Part shown: piece by piece, positions 33,963-43,422 of the stretch
How the letters are laid out: the number at the start of each line of letters is the position of its first letter
How positions within the stretch are numbered: position 1 is the stretch's first letter
NCBI GenBank assembly: GCA_946553025.1
Contig: CAMNRM010000004.1
Coordinates: 1 to 64,000, forward strand
Source: an uncultured Clostridium sp.
Lineage (GTDB): Bacteria > Bacillota > Clostridia > Lachnospirales > Lachnospiraceae
DNA: 64,000 bases
Reading direction: 5' to 3'
Program-made: the position numbers and the translations under genes
Notes under the pieces: model-generated
Seen by the model: the letters and a program-made list of their open reading frames with translations, nothing else
What the model was told of the DNA's origin: nothing
Database searches by the model: none

Positions 33963-35660
33963 ATGAAAAAAGAAAAGATAAAGAAAAAGCTGCCGGTAGG
34001 GATTGAAAATTTTGAAAAAATCCGAACCGAAAATTTTTACTATGTGGATAAAACAGCAATGATTCGTGATCTTCTTCAGAAATGGGGAGAGGTGAATCTT
34101 TTTACCAGACCACGCAGATTTGGAAAGTCCTTAAATATGAGTATGCTGAAATCTTTTTTTGAGATTGGCTGTAACAGGACACTTTTTGAAGGGCTTGAAA
34201 TTTCCCGAGAAGAAGAACTATGCTGTCAATATATGGGTAAATTTCCGGTAATATCGATTAGTTTAAAAGGAATTGAAGCAAATGATTATAAAAATGCCCG
34301 CAGCCTGATGGTTAAGGTAATCAATAAGGAAATGCGAAGGCTGCAATACCTCCTTGAAAGTGAACATCTGACTTCAGAAGATAAAAAAGTGGTTTCAGCA
34401 CTTCTTGATAAAGATATGGATGACGGAACATTGTTCTGCAGCTTATATGAACTGTCGGAATTGCTCCATAAGCATTATGAAAAAAAGGTGATTATTTTAA
34501 TTGACGAGTACGATGTTCCTTTAGCAAAGGCTGAAAAAGGCGGTTATTACCAGCAGATGCTTATCCTGCTCCGAAATTTGTTCGATCAGGCATTAAAAAC
34601 AAATGAATATCTCTATTTTGCCGTAATGACAGGGTGTCTGCGGATTGCAAAGGAAAGCATTTTTACAGGACTAAATAATTTGAAAATTTTCTCTGCTATG
34701 ACTGTCCGCTTTGATGAATATTTTGGTTTTACCGACGGCGAGATAAGAAAAATGCTGGCCTATTATGATTTAGAAAACCAATATGAAGTGATAAAAAACT
34801 GGTATGACGGCTATCGTTTTGGAAATGTAGATGTGTATTGTCCGTGGGATGTTATTAATTATTGTGATGAATTTATTGACGATCCGATGATAGAACCAAA
34901 AGATTACTGGTCGAATACGAGCAGCAATGATGTCGTCCGACGTTTTGTCAGGAATATCGGCAGCAGCCTGGCCAAGCGCGAAGCAGAAGCTTTAATTGCC
35001 GGAGAAATCATAGAAAAAGAGATTCATGAGGAATTGACCTACAGCAATTTATATGATTCCATAGAAAATATCTGGAGTGTTCTCCTGATGACCGGGTATC
35101 TGACTCAGCGTCAAAAACCATCAGGAAAGCGAGTTCAGCTTGCTATCCCTAATATGGAAATCCGAAATATTTTTATCGAACAGATTATGGCAATGTTTAG
35201 GGAGGAAACAGAAGGGGATGGAGAAACACTGAATAAATTTTGTAATGCATTGCGGGATGCTAATGCTGAAGAGGTGGAACGTTTGTTTAGTGCTTATCTG
35301 GATAAAACGATTAGCATCAGGGATACATTTGTAAGAAAATCATTAAAAGAAAACTTTTACCATGGTATACTGTTAGGTATTCTCGGATTTAAACATGACT
35401 GGTGCGTAAAATCAAATAAGGAGTCAGGGAATGGATACAGTGATATTTTGATCAAAATAGAAGATGAGGGTATTGGAATGATTATTGAGGTAAAATATGC
35501 CGAAGATGAAAACTATACTCCTGTCTGTGAAGGTGCGTTGAAACAAATTGTGTCGGAAAATTACCTGGCGGAATTAAGAAAAGAAGGTTATCGTAATATT
35601 CTTAAGTATGGGATTGCATGTTATAAAAAAAGGTGTAAAGTAATGGTTGAAAAAGATTAA
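33963..35660 (+). CDS. AAA-ATPase-like / PD-(D/E)XK nuclease-like protein, second copy
   Basis: Full-length member (565 residues) of the same broad family as the gene at 7178-8752, but from a different branch (opens LPVGIENFEKIR instead of VNPGNE). Motifs: FYYVDKTAMI, the modified P-loop TRPRRFGKSLNMSML, Walker B IILIDEYDVPL, WYDGYRFG, and the nuclease residues in GYSDILI...MIIEVKYA near the C-terminus. AAGGAAGG precedes the ATG. It stands beside a cluster of broken genes. Function unknown. Confidence 0.87.
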   Translation: MKKEKIKKKLPVGIENFEKIRTENFYYVDKTAMIRDLLQKWGEVNLFTRPRRFGKSLNMSMLKSFFEIGCNRTLFEGLEISREEELCCQYMGKFPVISISLKGIEANDYKNARSLMVKVINKEMRRLQYLLESEHLTSEDKKVVSALLDKDMDDGTLFCSLYELSELLHKHYEKKVIILIDEYDVPLAKAEKGGYYQQMLILLRNLFDQALKTNEYLYFAVMTGCLRIAKESIFTGLNNLKIFSAMTVRFDEYFGFTDGEIRKMLAYYDLENQYEVIKNWYDGYRFGNVDVYCPWDVINYCDEFIDDPMIEPKDYWSNTSSNDVVRRFVRNIGSSLAKREAEALIAGEIIEKEIHEELTYSNLYDSIENIWSVLLMTGYLTQRQKPSGKRVQLAIPNMEIRNIFIEQIMAMFREETEGDGETLNKFCNALRDANAEEVERLFSAYLDKTISIRDTFVRKSLKENFYHGILLGILGFKHDWCVKSNKESGNGYSDILIKIEDEGIGMIIEVKYAEDENYTPVCEGALKQIVSENYLAELRKEGYRNILKYGIACYKKRCKVMVEKD

Positions 35661-35889
35661 CTATAATCGGAGTATGTCTGGGATAATCCATAAAAAGAAA
35701 GAGTAAAATTTTCTTAATACAGATAAAAAATTTTCAGAAATTAAAAAGAAAATGAAATGTACAGGTAATGTAGCATGGTAAAAAAACAGCTTGAAAATCA
35801 CTCTCTTATATAGTATATTAAAATAAATTTATTAATATAATTATAGGATTTCATGTAGTTATACAGATGAGATACAAGAGAGGAGTATC

Positions 35890-36518
35890 ATGAAAAAGAC
35901 ACCTGACTATGACAATGTTTTTAAGACGATGAAGACGAAACACAAACGCCTGTTCATTCCGGTTATTAATGATATTTTTGGAAAATCTTATCCCATACAT
36001 GCTAAGGCTGAAACCTTGCCATCGGAAGGCTATCTGACTGAAAATGAAACCGCAGATGGTTTCCTTATATTCCGTTTTATATTGCAAGATATGAGAAGAA
36101 AATTGTATCGGGAAGCAATATTGAAGATGTAATAGAAGATTTGGCCTATTTTAGGGATGAGATGGTGCGTCTGCATCAGGAAAAGGAATTGGCCGATGAC
36201 GAACTGATAGATCTTATGGGATTTGTAAATACAATTATTGTGCATATTACGGATGGAAACGAATATGAAGAAAGGTTGGTGAATATTATGGGTGGTACGG
36301 TGATTGAAACAGCTTCGGAAAAATTAATCGATTTTGGGAGAAGTCAGGGAATAAGTTTGGGAATTAGTCAGGGAATGCTTCAGGGTCAGGCCAAGATGAT
36401 CATTGAATTAAACCAGGAGGCAGGGATAGATGATGCAGTAATTTTAAAGCAGATGAAGGAAAAGTTAAGTCTGTCAGAGAAAGAAGCAGCAGCATTTTTA
36501 AAGCAATATGGAAAATAA
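35890..36518 (+). pseudogene. Broken Rpn-family (PD-(D/E)XK) nuclease/transposase-like gene
   Basis: The first ~55 residues (KTPDYDNVFKTMKTKHKRL, LPSEGYLTENETADG) match the N-terminus of Rpn-like PD-(D/E)XK proteins. The central nuclease domain is missing and the frame shifts near 36060. From there the other frame reads YIPFYIARYEKKIVSGSNIED and runs into the usual C-terminal helical tail, intact from 36141 (AYFRDEMVRLHQEKELAD, VNIMGGTVIETASEKLIDFG). So one internal deletion of about 100 codons or more has fused the two ends out of frame. GAGAGGAG stands before the ATG at 35890. Confidence 0.75.
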
Positions 36519-36621
36519 AAATAAAGGTACGCAGGTTTTCCAAAACATTGGTCATTAAGTATTTAATCCGGAAGAACTGTTTTTGTTATAGTAAAGAACA
36601 TACACAAAAGGAGGTCTGGGC

Positions 36622-36731
36622 GGGCATTTCAGAGGAAGATTGAATCCGGAAGGTTGAAATAAAATCCATAAAAGGATAATAATACAAAAATATTTCAAAT
36701 GGTTCAGCTAACTGGTGCAAGTTATGATCAG
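36622..36731 (+). repeat. 110-bp direct repeat, copy 1
   Basis: From GGGCATTTCAGAG to GTTATGATCAG; nearly identical to 38179-38288 with a handful of substitutions. It covers the last ~13 codons of an antitoxin-like ORF (AFQRKIESGRLK-stop), the short spacer, and the start of a toxin-like frame. Confidence 0.9.
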
Positions 36732-36818
36732 CATATAGTGACAAATAACATGAAAGATTTTAAAGAATCAACCATTCCGGCGATTACCCCTTTAGATTTT
36801 TGTGATTTATTGGCGTAA
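36699..36818 (+). pseudogene. Toxin-like remnant (possibly PIN-domain tail)
   Basis: A 39-codon frame beginning MVQLTGASYDQ and ending IVTNNMKDFKESTIPAITPL and DFCDLLA. The VTNN...DF string resembles the conserved C-terminal Asn/Asp region of PIN-domain (VapC-like) toxins, directly downstream of an antitoxin-like tail. It is far too short (PIN toxins ~130 residues) and is taken as a remnant. The PIN assignment is tentative. Confidence 0.4.
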
Positions 36819-36872
36819 TTTACTTGTTTATATTTTACCAATTTCTTGCTATACTCTCATTTTCGACACCTG

Positions 36873-36924
36873 AAAAAAAGAGGCAGAAAACCCTGTATTT
36901 ATGCGGGTTTCGTCCTCTTTTTTG
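36873..36924. terminator. Bidirectional terminator downstream of HicB-Panacea gene
   Basis: AAAAAAGAGG...CCTCTTTTTT with an inner ACCC/GGGT stem. It lies 18 bases beyond the minus-strand stop at 36943, so no further gene is co-transcribed downstream. Confidence 0.8.
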
Positions 36925-36942
36925 TTTTCAAGAATACAGGAA

Positions 36943-37575
36943 TCAGTTATGATAATATTCCATCATCAGAGAATCCGGTATGGTTTTATTATCGCTTTCA
37001 CCGTCTTTAAGGTTTCCTCTTGTTTCTTTCCATGGTTTTTCTGCATGAGTATATTCTCTTAAAGTATCTCCATCTTCGTTTCTATAGGTATTAATTACAT
37101 TATCCATATGCCGTTTTTCGGACTCTGAAAAAACATGGTGCAGTGGGTAATTATTTTTCCCTACGGTTCTTCTGGATTTATGGGTATCAAATAAAGGTTT
37201 GTTTACCGGACCATTTGCGTAATCTTTAAAAACTTCATTCATTAATGGAGTTTTATAAATTCCAAGGCACCAAGCCTGACAATAGTAAACCAGTTTTTGC
37301 AGCATCCATGTATCAATAATTCCCAGTTGTTCAAGAATATAGGAAGCAACATCAATGGACGTTGGATTTGTTGATTCTATTGTGGAAAAGTCTTCTGGCG
37401 GGATTTCACGGCCCAGTTCTTTTGCAAAATCGATCCATTCATCAATGATAAGGTCAGCATTGTGAAGTGATTCTTCAATTGTCTTTCCATCTGCCATACA
37501 GCCGGGCAGAGATGGAACATTTGTGATATAAGCATGATCATCCTTGCTCCAGTAAAACAATTTATTGTAAGCCAT
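36943..37575 (-). CDS. HicB-like domain fused to Panacea/SocA-like (DUF4065) domain
   Basis: Two recognisable parts. Residues ~3-60 match a HicB antitoxin-type fold (LFYWSKDDHAYITNVPSLPGC, TIEESLHNADLIIDEWI). Residues ~75-210 match the Panacea/SocA-like domain: VASYILEQLG, MLQKLVYYCQAWCLGIY, a YANGPVNKPLFDTHK segment and an acidic/aromatic C-terminus. HicB domains normally pair with the HicA toxin, and Panacea domains neutralise many unrelated toxins. The start is set at 37575, 7 bases after GGAGGG; an in-frame ATG at 37581 is too close. No intact partner toxin lies directly on either side. Role: probable antitoxin, target unknown. Confidence 0.7.
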   Translation of the reverse strand: MAYNKLFYWSKDDHAYITNVPSLPGCMADGKTIEESLHNADLIIDEWIDFAKELGREIPPEDFSTIESTNPTSIDVASYILEQLGIIDTWMLQKLVYYCQAWCLGIYKTPLMNEVFKDYANGPVNKPLFDTHKSRRTVGKNNYPLHHVFSESEKRHMDNVINTYRNEDGDTLREYTHAEKPWKETRGNLKDGESDNKTIPDSLMMEYYHN

Positions 37576-38051
37576 CTTCATTCCCTCCTAGTCATATTTA
37601 CTACAAGCATATGTCCCTATTCTCGCCATGTCAATATTTCTAGGTGAAAAACACAAAAAATTGTTTGCTGTATTACTTTTAACCAATCTGTCTTGTTCTT
37701 TTCTTTTTTCTCTATGTAGATATTATGGGAGGAACAGTGATTGAAACGACATCAGAGAAATTAATAAACCAAGAAATCCGCCTGGGAATGTTTGAAAACC
37801 AGGTAAAGTTATATGCTTAATTATAAAAGAGGGGATTGAGTTCTTATCTGTATTAGTATATCATTGAAAAAGATTTAAAAGAAAATTGCTTAAAATTATT
37901 AGAAAATTGTTAAAAACGGTGATAAATATAATGATAATAACAAAAAAGTGAATACAAAATTCATGGAATAAGAGCAATTACTAATTTGACGGGATACAAA
38001 ACGATAGATATTCTAAGTCCTACTGTTTTATTTAGAAAGTGAGGAATAATC
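37576..38051. other. AT-rich region with Rpn-family relic
   Basis: Mostly non-coding. The minus-strand promoter of the HicB-Panacea gene must lie here. At 37716-37820 a plus-strand relic is listed separately. The remainder (37821-38040) is very AT-rich with no supported gene. Confidence 0.5.
37716..37820 (+). pseudogene. C-terminal fragment of Rpn-family gene
   Basis: The frame reads DIMGGTVIETTSEKLIN and ends at a TAA, matching the tail of the broken Rpn gene at 36282-36330 (NIMGGTVIETASEKLID). It lacks a start and the catalytic domain. Together with the following antitoxin-like ORF it repeats the gene order found at 35890-36818. Confidence 0.65.
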
Positions 38052-38219
38052 ATGGAAAAACCTATTTTAAGTCCTGATTTTACGATTGAAGATATTCATA
38101 AATTAAGAGAATACAATTATTATCTTACAAAGGATATGGAACCACAGGAGAGAAGGAATTTTTATAATGAACGTGGATGGGCATTTCAGAGGGAGATTGA
38201 ATCCGAAAGGTTGAAATAA
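38052..38219 (+). CDS. Small 55-residue antitoxin-like protein
   Basis: The ATG at 38052 follows GTGAGG (38039-38044). The product starts MEKPILSPDFTIEDIHKLRE and ends FQREIESERLK; it is charged and helical, the size and character of small antitoxins encoded before PIN or similar toxins. Its last codons lie within the 110-bp repeat, whose other copy keeps only this tail. The downstream toxin frame appears truncated (MVQVTGVSYDQGVKFLSGK... stopping by ~38370), so the module looks inactive. Confidence 0.5.
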   Translation: MEKPILSPDFTIEDIHKLREYNYYLTKDMEPQERRNFYNERGWAFQREIESERLK

Positions 38220-38288
38220 AATCCGTAAAAGGATAATAATGCAAAAATATTTCAAATGGTTCAGGTAACTGGTGTAAGTTATGATCAG
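38179..38288 (+). repeat. 110-bp direct repeat, copy 2
   Basis: Partner of 36622-36731. Similarity resumes further down: 38457-38489 resembles 36824-36856 (TTGTTT..ATTTTA.CAATTTCTTG), so the duplicated unit probably included a promoter-like segment. Confidence 0.9.
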
Positions 38289-38571
38289 GGTGTAAAGTTT
38301 TTGAGTGGAAAAATATGGAAATTTCGGGAGCTGAAGTATATATCGAAAAAGGGCGGCCTTCCTTACTAAGGGTCTTGACGAATCTCTCCTCTAAACCACA
38401 CCGGAAAAAAGTTTACAAAAAGTTTACGAAAAATCTATTGTATTTTTTGCCATAATTGTTTGCATTTTAGCAATTTCTTGTTATAATAATAGACAGGTCA
38501 GTATTCCTGAATACAGGAAAGCTATACTATCTATACTAATCTATACATTTTTATGTAGGAGGAAAGTAAAA
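38289..38571 (+). promoter_or_regulatory. Leader and probable promoter region of PFOR
   Basis: TTGCAT (38460-38465), 16 bases, TATAAT (38482-38487) is the best promoter candidate. AGGAGG at 38556-38561 is the PFOR ribosome binding site. Upstream are two GTTTAC(A/G)AAAA direct repeats (38411, 38422) of unknown meaning. Confidence 0.5.
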
Positions 38572-41500
38572 ATGGCAAGAAAAATGAAAACCATGGATGG
38601 CAACCAGGCTGCTTCCCACGCTTCGTATGCGTACACTGACGTAGCTGCCATCTACCCCATCACCCCGTCTTCCGTTATGGCTGAGCATACGGACGAGTGG
38701 GCGACCGACGGAAGAACCAATATTTTCGGACGCACCGTACAGGTTACGGAGATGCAGTCTGAGGCAGGTGCTGCAGGTGCGGTTCACGGCTCTTTAGCTG
38801 CCGGTGCATTGACCACCACCTATACCGCTTCTCAGGGCTTACTGCTGATGATTCCCAACCTGTATAAGATTGCCGGTGAGCAGCTTCCGGGTGTGGTTAA
38901 TGTATCTGCACGTGCGATTGCTTCCCACGCTTTATCCATTTTCGGCGATCACTCCGACGTATATGCCTGCCGTCAGACCGGCTGTGCTATGTTGTGTGAA
39001 TCCAGCGTTCAGGAAGTTATGGACTTAACCCCGGTTGCGCACTGCGCAGCAATTAAGGGCAAGGTTCCGTTCATCAATTTCTTTGACGGTTTCCGTACCT
39101 CCCACGAGATTCAGAAGATTGAAACCTGGGATTATGAGGACTTAAAGGATATGGTGGATATGGATGCTGTTGACGCTTTCCGCGCAAATGCATTGAATCC
39201 AAATCATCCATGCCAGAGAGGTTCCGCACAGAACCCGGATATCTTCTTCCAGGCAAGAGAAGCCTGCAACCCATATTATAACGCACTTCCTGCTATTGTT
39301 CAGGAGTATATGGACAAGGTGAATGCCAAGATCGGCACCGATTATAAGCTGTTTAACTACTACGGCGCTGCTGACGCAGAGCATGTTATCGTAGCTATGG
39401 GTTCGGTGAATGATACGATTGAAGAAACCATTGACTACATGGTTAAGACCACCGGCGCGAAGGTCGGCGTAGTTAAGGTTCGTCTGTACCGTCCATTCAG
39501 CGCAGAAGCTTTAATTAAGGCTATCCCGGATTCCGTAAAGAAGATCACCGTATTAGACCGGACGAAAGAGCCTGGTTCTTTAGGTGAGCCGTTATACCTG
39601 GATGTTGTAGCTGCCTTAAAGGGAACCAAGTTTGACGCTGTTCCTGTATTTACCGGACGCTATGGCTTAGGTTCTAAGGATACCACACCTGCACAGATCG
39701 TTGCTGTTTATGAGAACAACGACAAGAAGCAGTTCACCTTAGGTATCGAGGACGATGTTACCAACCTTTCCTTACCATTAGGCACTCCGTTAGTAACCAC
39801 ACCGGAGGGAACCACCAACTGTAAGTTCTGGGGTCTGGGCGCAGACGGTACAGTAGGCGCGAACAAGAACTCCATTAAGATCATCGGTGATAATACGGAT
39901 ATGTACGCACAGGCTTACTTTGATTATGACTCAAAGAAGTCCGGCGGTGTTACCATGTCCCACTTACGTTTTGGCCATACGCCGATTAAGTCCACCTATT
40001 TAATTCACAAGGCGAACTTCGTGGCCTGCCATAATCCTGCCTATGTGCGCAAGTACAACATGGTTCAGGAGCTGGTTGACGGCGGAACCTTCCTGTTAAA
40101 CTGCCCGTGGTCTGACGCTGAACTGGACGAGCATTTACCGGGACAGATGAAGAAATTCATTGCAGATCACAAGATTAAGTTCTATACCATCGACGGTGTT
40201 AAGATTGGTATTGAAACCGGCATGGGCCCGACAAGAATTAATACCATTTTACAGTCTGCATTCTTTGAACTGACCGGCATTATCCCGGCAGAGAAGGCAA
40301 ACCAGCTGATGAAGGATGCTGCACAGAAAACCTACGGACGCAAGGGTCAGGACGTAGTTGAGAAGAACTGGGCAGCTATCGATGCAGGCGCTAAGAACAT
40401 TCACGCAGTAGAGGTTCCGGCAAGCTGGGCAAGCTGCGAGGATGAGGGACTGGATTACAAGGTAGTTACCGAGGGAAGAAAAGACGTTGTTGATTTCGTT
40501 AATAACGTTCAGACCAAGGTTTCCGCACAGGAAGGAAACACACTGCCTGTATCCGCATTTAACGACTATGTAGACGGAACAACCCCGTCCGGCTCCTCCG
40601 CATACGAGAAGCGCGGTATTGCGGTTAATGTTCCGGTTTGGAATCCAGATAACTGTATCCAGTGTAATTTCTGTTCTTACGTTTGTCCTCATGCCGTTAT
40701 CCGTCCGGTTGCTATGACCGCTGACGAGGCTGCCAAGGCTCCAGAAGGCATGAAGATGAAAGATATGACCGGTATGCCAGGCTACAAGTTTGCTATGACC
40801 GTTTCCGCACTTGACTGTACGGGCTGCGGTTCCTGTGCAAATGTCTGCCCGGGCATGAAGGGCAACAAGGCTCTGACCATGGAGAAGCTTGCCGACAATT
40901 TAGATGAGCAGGCCATCTTCGACTTTGGACAGACCTTACCGATTAAAGAGGATGTTATTGCCAAGTTTAAGGCTACCACCGTTAAGGGTTCCCAGTTCAA
41001 GCAGCCGCTCTTAGAGTTCTCCGGTGCCTGCGCAGGCTGTGGCGAAACTCCTTATGCGAAGTTAATTACCCAGTTGTTCGGTGACAGAATGTATATTGCC
41101 AATGCAACCGGATGTTCCTCTATCTGGGGCAACTCTTCACCGTCCACACCTTACACCGTAAATGCAAAGGGCCAGGGTCCTGCATGGTGTAATTCCTTAT
41201 TCGAGGACAATGCTGAGTTTGGTTATGGTATGCTTCTGGCACAGAACGCTATCCGTGACGGCTTAAAGGCTAAGGTTGAGGCTGTAGCTGCTTCCGATAA
41301 GGCTTCCGATGAAGTAAAGGCAGCATGTAAAGAATGGCTGGATACCTTTGGCTGCGGCGCAACCAACGGCGATGCTACTGATAAGTTAGTTGCTGCATTA
41401 GACGGCTGTGACTGCCCGACCTGCCAGGAAATCGTTAAGAGCAAAGATTTCTTAGCGAAGAAGTCCCAGTGGGTATTCGGTGGTGACGGATGGGCTTACG

Positions 41501-42111
41501 ATATCGGTTTCGGCGGCGTAGACCACGTTCTGGCATCCGGCAAGGATATCAACGTAATGGTTTATGATACCGAAGTTTATTCCAATACCGGCGGTCAGTC
41601 CTCCAAGGCTACCCCAACCGGTGCTGTAGCACAGTTTGCTGCAGGCGGCAAGGATGTGAAGAAGAAAGACTTAGCTTCCATCGCCATGAGCTATGGCTAT
41701 GTTTATGTAGCACAGATTTCCATGGGTGCTGACTATGCACAGACCGTTAAGGCAATTGCCGAGGCAGAGGCTTATCCGGGACCGTCCTTAATCATCGCTT
41801 ATGCTCCATGTATCAACCATGGTATTAAGAAGGGTATGGCGAAGGCACAGACCGAAGAGAAGCTGGCTGTTGAGTGCGGCTACTGGCATCTGTTCCGGTT
41901 CAACCCGGCTGCAGAGAACAAGTTCTCCTTAGACAGCAAAGAGCCGAAGATGGAAGGCTACCAGGATTACCTGAAGGGTGAGGTTCGTTACCTGTCCCTG
42001 TCCATGAAGAATCCTGAAAGAGCAGCTACCCTGTTCGCAAAGAACGAGGCAGAATCCAAGGCAAGATATGCTTATCTGAAGAAGCTTGTGGATTTGTATA
42101 AGGCTGAGTAA
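38572..42111 (+). CDS. nifJ: Pyruvate:ferredoxin (flavodoxin) oxidoreductase
   Basis: Oxidises pyruvate with CoA to acetyl-CoA and CO2, passing electrons to ferredoxin; central to anaerobic energy metabolism. A single 1179-residue chain contains all domains. The N-terminal pyruvate site has AAIYPITPSSVMAEH. The two-cluster ferredoxin domain has NCIQCNFCSYVCPH (~692) and DCTGCGSCANVCPG (~747). The third cluster includes CAGCGET. The thiamine diphosphate site is GGDGWAYDIGFGG (~970) and EVYSNTGGQSSK. AGGAGGAAAG lies before the ATG. Codon use is strongly biased toward preferred codons, consistent with high expression. Monocistronic with its own terminator. Confidence 0.98.
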   Translation: MARKMKTMDGNQAASHASYAYTDVAAIYPITPSSVMAEHTDEWATDGRTNIFGRTVQVTEMQSEAGAAGAVHGSLAAGALTTTYTASQGLLLMIPNLYKIAGEQLPGVVNVSARAIASHALSIFGDHSDVYACRQTGCAMLCESSVQEVMDLTPVAHCAAIKGKVPFINFFDGFRTSHEIQKIETWDYEDLKDMVDMDAVDAFRANALNPNHPCQRGSAQNPDIFFQAREACNPYYNALPAIVQEYMDKVNAKIGTDYKLFNYYGAADAEHVIVAMGSVNDTIEETIDYMVKTTGAKVGVVKVRLYRPFSAEALIKAIPDSVKKITVLDRTKEPGSLGEPLYLDVVAALKGTKFDAVPVFTGRYGLGSKDTTPAQIVAVYENNDKKQFTLGIEDDVTNLSLPLGTPLVTTPEGTTNCKFWGLGADGTVGANKNSIKIIGDNTDMYAQAYFDYDSKKSGGVTMSHLRFGHTPIKSTYLIHKANFVACHNPAYVRKYNMVQELVDGGTFLLNCPWSDAELDEHLPGQMKKFIADHKIKFYTIDGVKIGIETGMGPTRINTILQSAFFELTGIIPAEKANQLMKDAAQKTYGRKGQDVVEKNWAAIDAGAKNIHAVEVPASWASCEDEGLDYKVVTEGRKDVVDFVNNVQTKVSAQEGNTLPVSAFNDYVDGTTPSGSSAYEKRGIAVNVPVWNPDNCIQCNFCSYVCPHAVIRPVAMTADEAAKAPEGMKMKDMTGMPGYKFAMTVSALDCTGCGSCANVCPGMKGNKALTMEKLADNLDEQAIFDFGQTLPIKEDVIAKFKATTVKGSQFKQPLLEFSGACAGCGETPYAKLITQLFGDRMYIANATGCSSIWGNSSPSTPYTVNAKGQGPAWCNSLFEDNAEFGYGMLLAQNAIRDGLKAKVEAVAASDKASDEVKAACKEWLDTFGCGATNGDATDKLVAALDGCDCPTCQEIVKSKDFLAKKSQWVFGGDGWAYDIGFGGVDHVLASGKDINVMVYDTEVYSNTGGQSSKATPTGAVAQFAAGGKDVKKKDLASIAMSYGYVYVAQISMGADYAQTVKAIAEAEAYPGPSLIIAYAPCINHGIKKGMAKAQTEEKLAVECGYWHLFRFNPAAENKFSLDSKEPKMEGYQDYLKGEVRYLSLSMKNPERAATLFAKNEAESKARYAYLKKLVDLYKAE

Positions 42112-42155
42112 GTTTTAGACAGAGTCCGTCAGGATAATGGAATATAGAGAATAAG

Positions 42156-42187
42156 AAAAGGCGTCAGGATTTCCCTGGCGTCTTTTC
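42156..42187 (+). terminator. Rho-independent terminator after PFOR
   Basis: AAAAGGCGTCAGG pairs with CCTGGCGTCTTTT (two G-U) around ATTTC. Confidence 0.85.
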
Positions 42188-42210
42188 GCATAGAGATTTG
42201 TTAGCATGAA

Positions 42211-43422
42211 TTATTTCCGATTATCCATGGAATAAAAGCTGACCAGAAGATGAAAGGCTGTGCGGGCATTTTTGATGGGAAGCTGGGTCAGTTCTTCGAT
42301 TCTCTCCAGTCGATAATTTAAGGTGTTGCGGTGGATGCCCAGGATTTCGGAGGCATCATTTTTGCTGTAACAGGAATAAATATAAATTTTTAATGTTTCC
42401 AGATAATCGGTATTATAAGCACGGTCATAGTTTTTCAGTGTTTGTATTACGGGATGGAGAAGGTTTTCTTCCGGGATGGCTGAAGTCAGAAGATCCATCA
42501 TAATATCGACGCTGTAATCCTGATAATAGAGAACAGAAGCGGTTAATTTCTTTTTTTCATGCAGTTCAAGAAGGCTGTCAATTTGCCTTTTATAGGTAGA
42601 GAGATGAAAAACATCGGTAAAGGTATCACTGAAGGCGATAATAAGTTGATCAATATCCTTAAGGCTGTCTGCAATAGAGCAGAACAGTTTTTCTTTTTGT
42701 TTCTGTCCGTTTCCGTCCATTAAAAGATAAAGCTGATTCTTTTGGGGAAGTTGGAGGGTGTGGGGAAAATAATTCATCAGCCGGGTACGAATATAGTTGG
42801 AAAACATCTTATTTTCGGTGATTTTCTGCTGAACACCAGCCAGGATGTAGTTGGTGTGGACAGAAAAATCAGCAAGTTCAGCCATTTGAGTGAATTCGGA
42901 TTGAGAATGGATATTTTTTGAAAGCAGGGCATTCATCATGGCTTCTTTCATGGTTAGAAGCTGATCGGAATTGGCGCAATGTCGGGTTATGGCGATGCTG
43001 GCAGCTTGAGCAATAATATTTACCGCTGCAATGTGCCAGTCTTCTTTGGGGATATCGCCAATTAAAAAGGCAATACTTCCCACCGTTTTCCTTTCCCTGC
43101 TGAGAAGTGCAGCATATCGGGGAGAGTGTTGATAGTAGCCCCAGTCAATACAGACTGCACCTCCGGCACTGTGCAGAGTGTCCCAGTGATGGTCATCCTG
43201 GTAGGCAATAACGGCTTCGGCAATGACCTGTTGATTAATTTCATTGCTATCCCATTGGGAATCTCCGGTAATGATTTTGGGATATAGAGCCAGGATAATA
43301 TAGGAGGCATCAGCGATAGTTACGGGCATTTTCATAATTGAAAAAGCAGCCTTTGCCACTTCGTGGATTCCCCCATTCTGCAAGGCAAAAAACATTTTCT
43401 GATAAATTTCATTTATTTCCAT
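42211..43422 (-). CDS. PucR/CdaR-family transcriptional regulator
   Basis: 403-residue regulator. The C-terminal PucR-type helix-turn-helix is clear: YSCYSKNDASEILGIHRNTLNYRLERIEEL near residues 350-385. The rest is an N-terminal sensing region and a GGDEF-like middle domain typical of CdaR/PucR proteins, which usually activate nearby catabolic genes in response to a small molecule. The start at 43422 follows GGAGGG (43429-43434 on the complementary strand). It is divergent from the oxidoreductase operon at 43603, which it likely controls. Confidence 0.85.
   Translation of the reverse strand: MEINEIYQKMFFALQNGGIHEVAKAAFSIMKMPVTIADASYIILALYPKIITGDSQWDSNEINQQVIAEAVIAYQDDHHWDTLHSAGGAVCIDWGYYQHSPRYAALLSRERKTVGSIAFLIGDIPKEDWHIAAVNIIAQAASIAITRHCANSDQLLTMKEAMMNALLSKNIHSQSEFTQMAELADFSVHTNYILAGVQQKITENKMFSNYIRTRLMNYFPHTLQLPQKNQLYLLMDGNGQKQKEKLFCSIADSLKDIDQLIIAFSDTFTDVFHLSTYKRQIDSLLELHEKKKLTASVLYYQDYSVDIMMDLLTSAIPEENLLHPVIQTLKNYDRAYNTDYLETLKIYIYSCYSKNDASEILGIHRNTLNYRLERIEELTQLPIKNARTAFHLLVSFYSMDNRK

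Noticed and set aside
35890-38571. Complete insertion sequence
   Set aside because: Rpn-like remnants are present, but no terminal inverted repeats, target duplications or intact transposase were found.
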